From an uncultured Lachnospiraceae bacterium (lineage in GTDB: Bacteria > Bacillota_A > Clostridia > Lachnospirales > Lachnospiraceae): a DNA stretch of 5,982 bases. Below the pieces are notes generated by a model. The model made no database searches. It saw only the letters and a program-made list of their open reading frames with translations, and had not been told where the DNA came from. The position numbers were made by a program, and so were the translations under genes. The stretch's first letter is position 1. Each line of letters opens with the position of its first letter. The stretch spans positions 1-5,982 of the forward strand of contig CAJUFW010000142.1 in assembly GCA_910585655.1 (NCBI GenBank), given 5' to 3'. Of the stretch, positions 5,928 to 5,982 are shown in pieces.

Positions 5928-5956
5928 TTTACAAATGTTCTTTTCTTTGTTATACT
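5928..5956 (+). promoter_or_regulatory. Predicted divergent promoter reading out of the window
   Basis: Plus strand: -35 TTTACA (5928-5933, five of six), exact 17-base spacer, -10 TATACT (5951-5956, five of six). The predicted start would fall near 5963, beyond the last genomic base, so any gene it drives is not in this window. The match is good, but the region is AT-rich. Confidence 0.5.
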
Positions 5957-5982
5957 AGATCGGAAGAGCGTCGTGTAGGGAA
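5957..5982. other. Illumina TruSeq adapter sequence (artefact)
   Basis: The last 26 bases begin AGATCGGAAGAGC, the common stem of Illumina TruSeq adapters, and continue GTCGTGTAGGGAA, the Read 2-side (universal adapter reverse complement) version. The match is continuous to the end of the sequence. The first A may equally be genomic or the A-tail used in ligation. Genomic sequence therefore ends at about 5956. This is untrimmed read-through at a contig end and should be masked. Confidence 0.97.

Noticed and set aside
1..5956. CRISPR arrays, insertion sequences, tRNA/rRNA genes, prophage or defence genes
   Set aside because: No regularly spaced repeats, transposase-like frames or structural RNA motifs were seen; nearly all the sequence is explained by six conserved genes.

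Overview
The window carries the class I heat-shock operon of a Gram-positive bacterium, in the order hrcA-grpE-dnaK-dnaJ, all on the minus strand (read right to left). A perfect CIRCE operator and a sigma-A-type promoter stand in front of it. Gene order, HrcA/CIRCE control, the Gram-positive deletion in the DnaK ATPase domain, strong AGGAGG-type ribosome binding sites and moderate GC content suggest a clostridial Firmicute. Lachnospiraceae is my best guess from the general look of the proteins; it is not proven here.

Layout from left to right. 1-611: 5' part of dnaJ, cut by the left window edge after 203 codons. 612-753: dnaK-dnaJ gap with an inverted repeat and the dnaJ ribosome binding site. 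754-2628: dnaK. 2666-3361: grpE. 3414-4454: hrcA, with the start placed at 4454. 4455-4627: leader with CIRCE, the hrcA promoter, an AT-tract and a weak terminator candidate. 4628-5203: a TetR/AcrR-family regulator. 5222-5797: an MntP-family manganese efflux pump. The pump and regulator are 18 bp apart and probably form a separate two-gene operon transcribed toward hrcA. 5798-5956: regulatory region with a promoter for the pump gene, repeated TACAAA motifs and a good divergent promoter pointing out of the window. 5957-5982: Illumina TruSeq adapter sequence, not genomic DNA.

How the genes work together. HrcA represses the operon by binding CIRCE. GrpE is the nucleotide exchange factor of the Hsp70 DnaK, and DnaJ is its J-domain co-chaperone. 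The neighbouring pair is a separate unit: MntP would export Mn2+, and the TetR-family protein may regulate its own operon and/or a divergent gene lost beyond the contig end. That regulatory link is inference.

I found no undescribed multi-gene system. The points most worth a second look are the adapter at the right end, the truncated divergent promoter with repeated motifs beside it, the pump-regulator pairing, and the inverted repeat between dnaK and dnaJ. No stretch longer than 300 bases lacks a gene.
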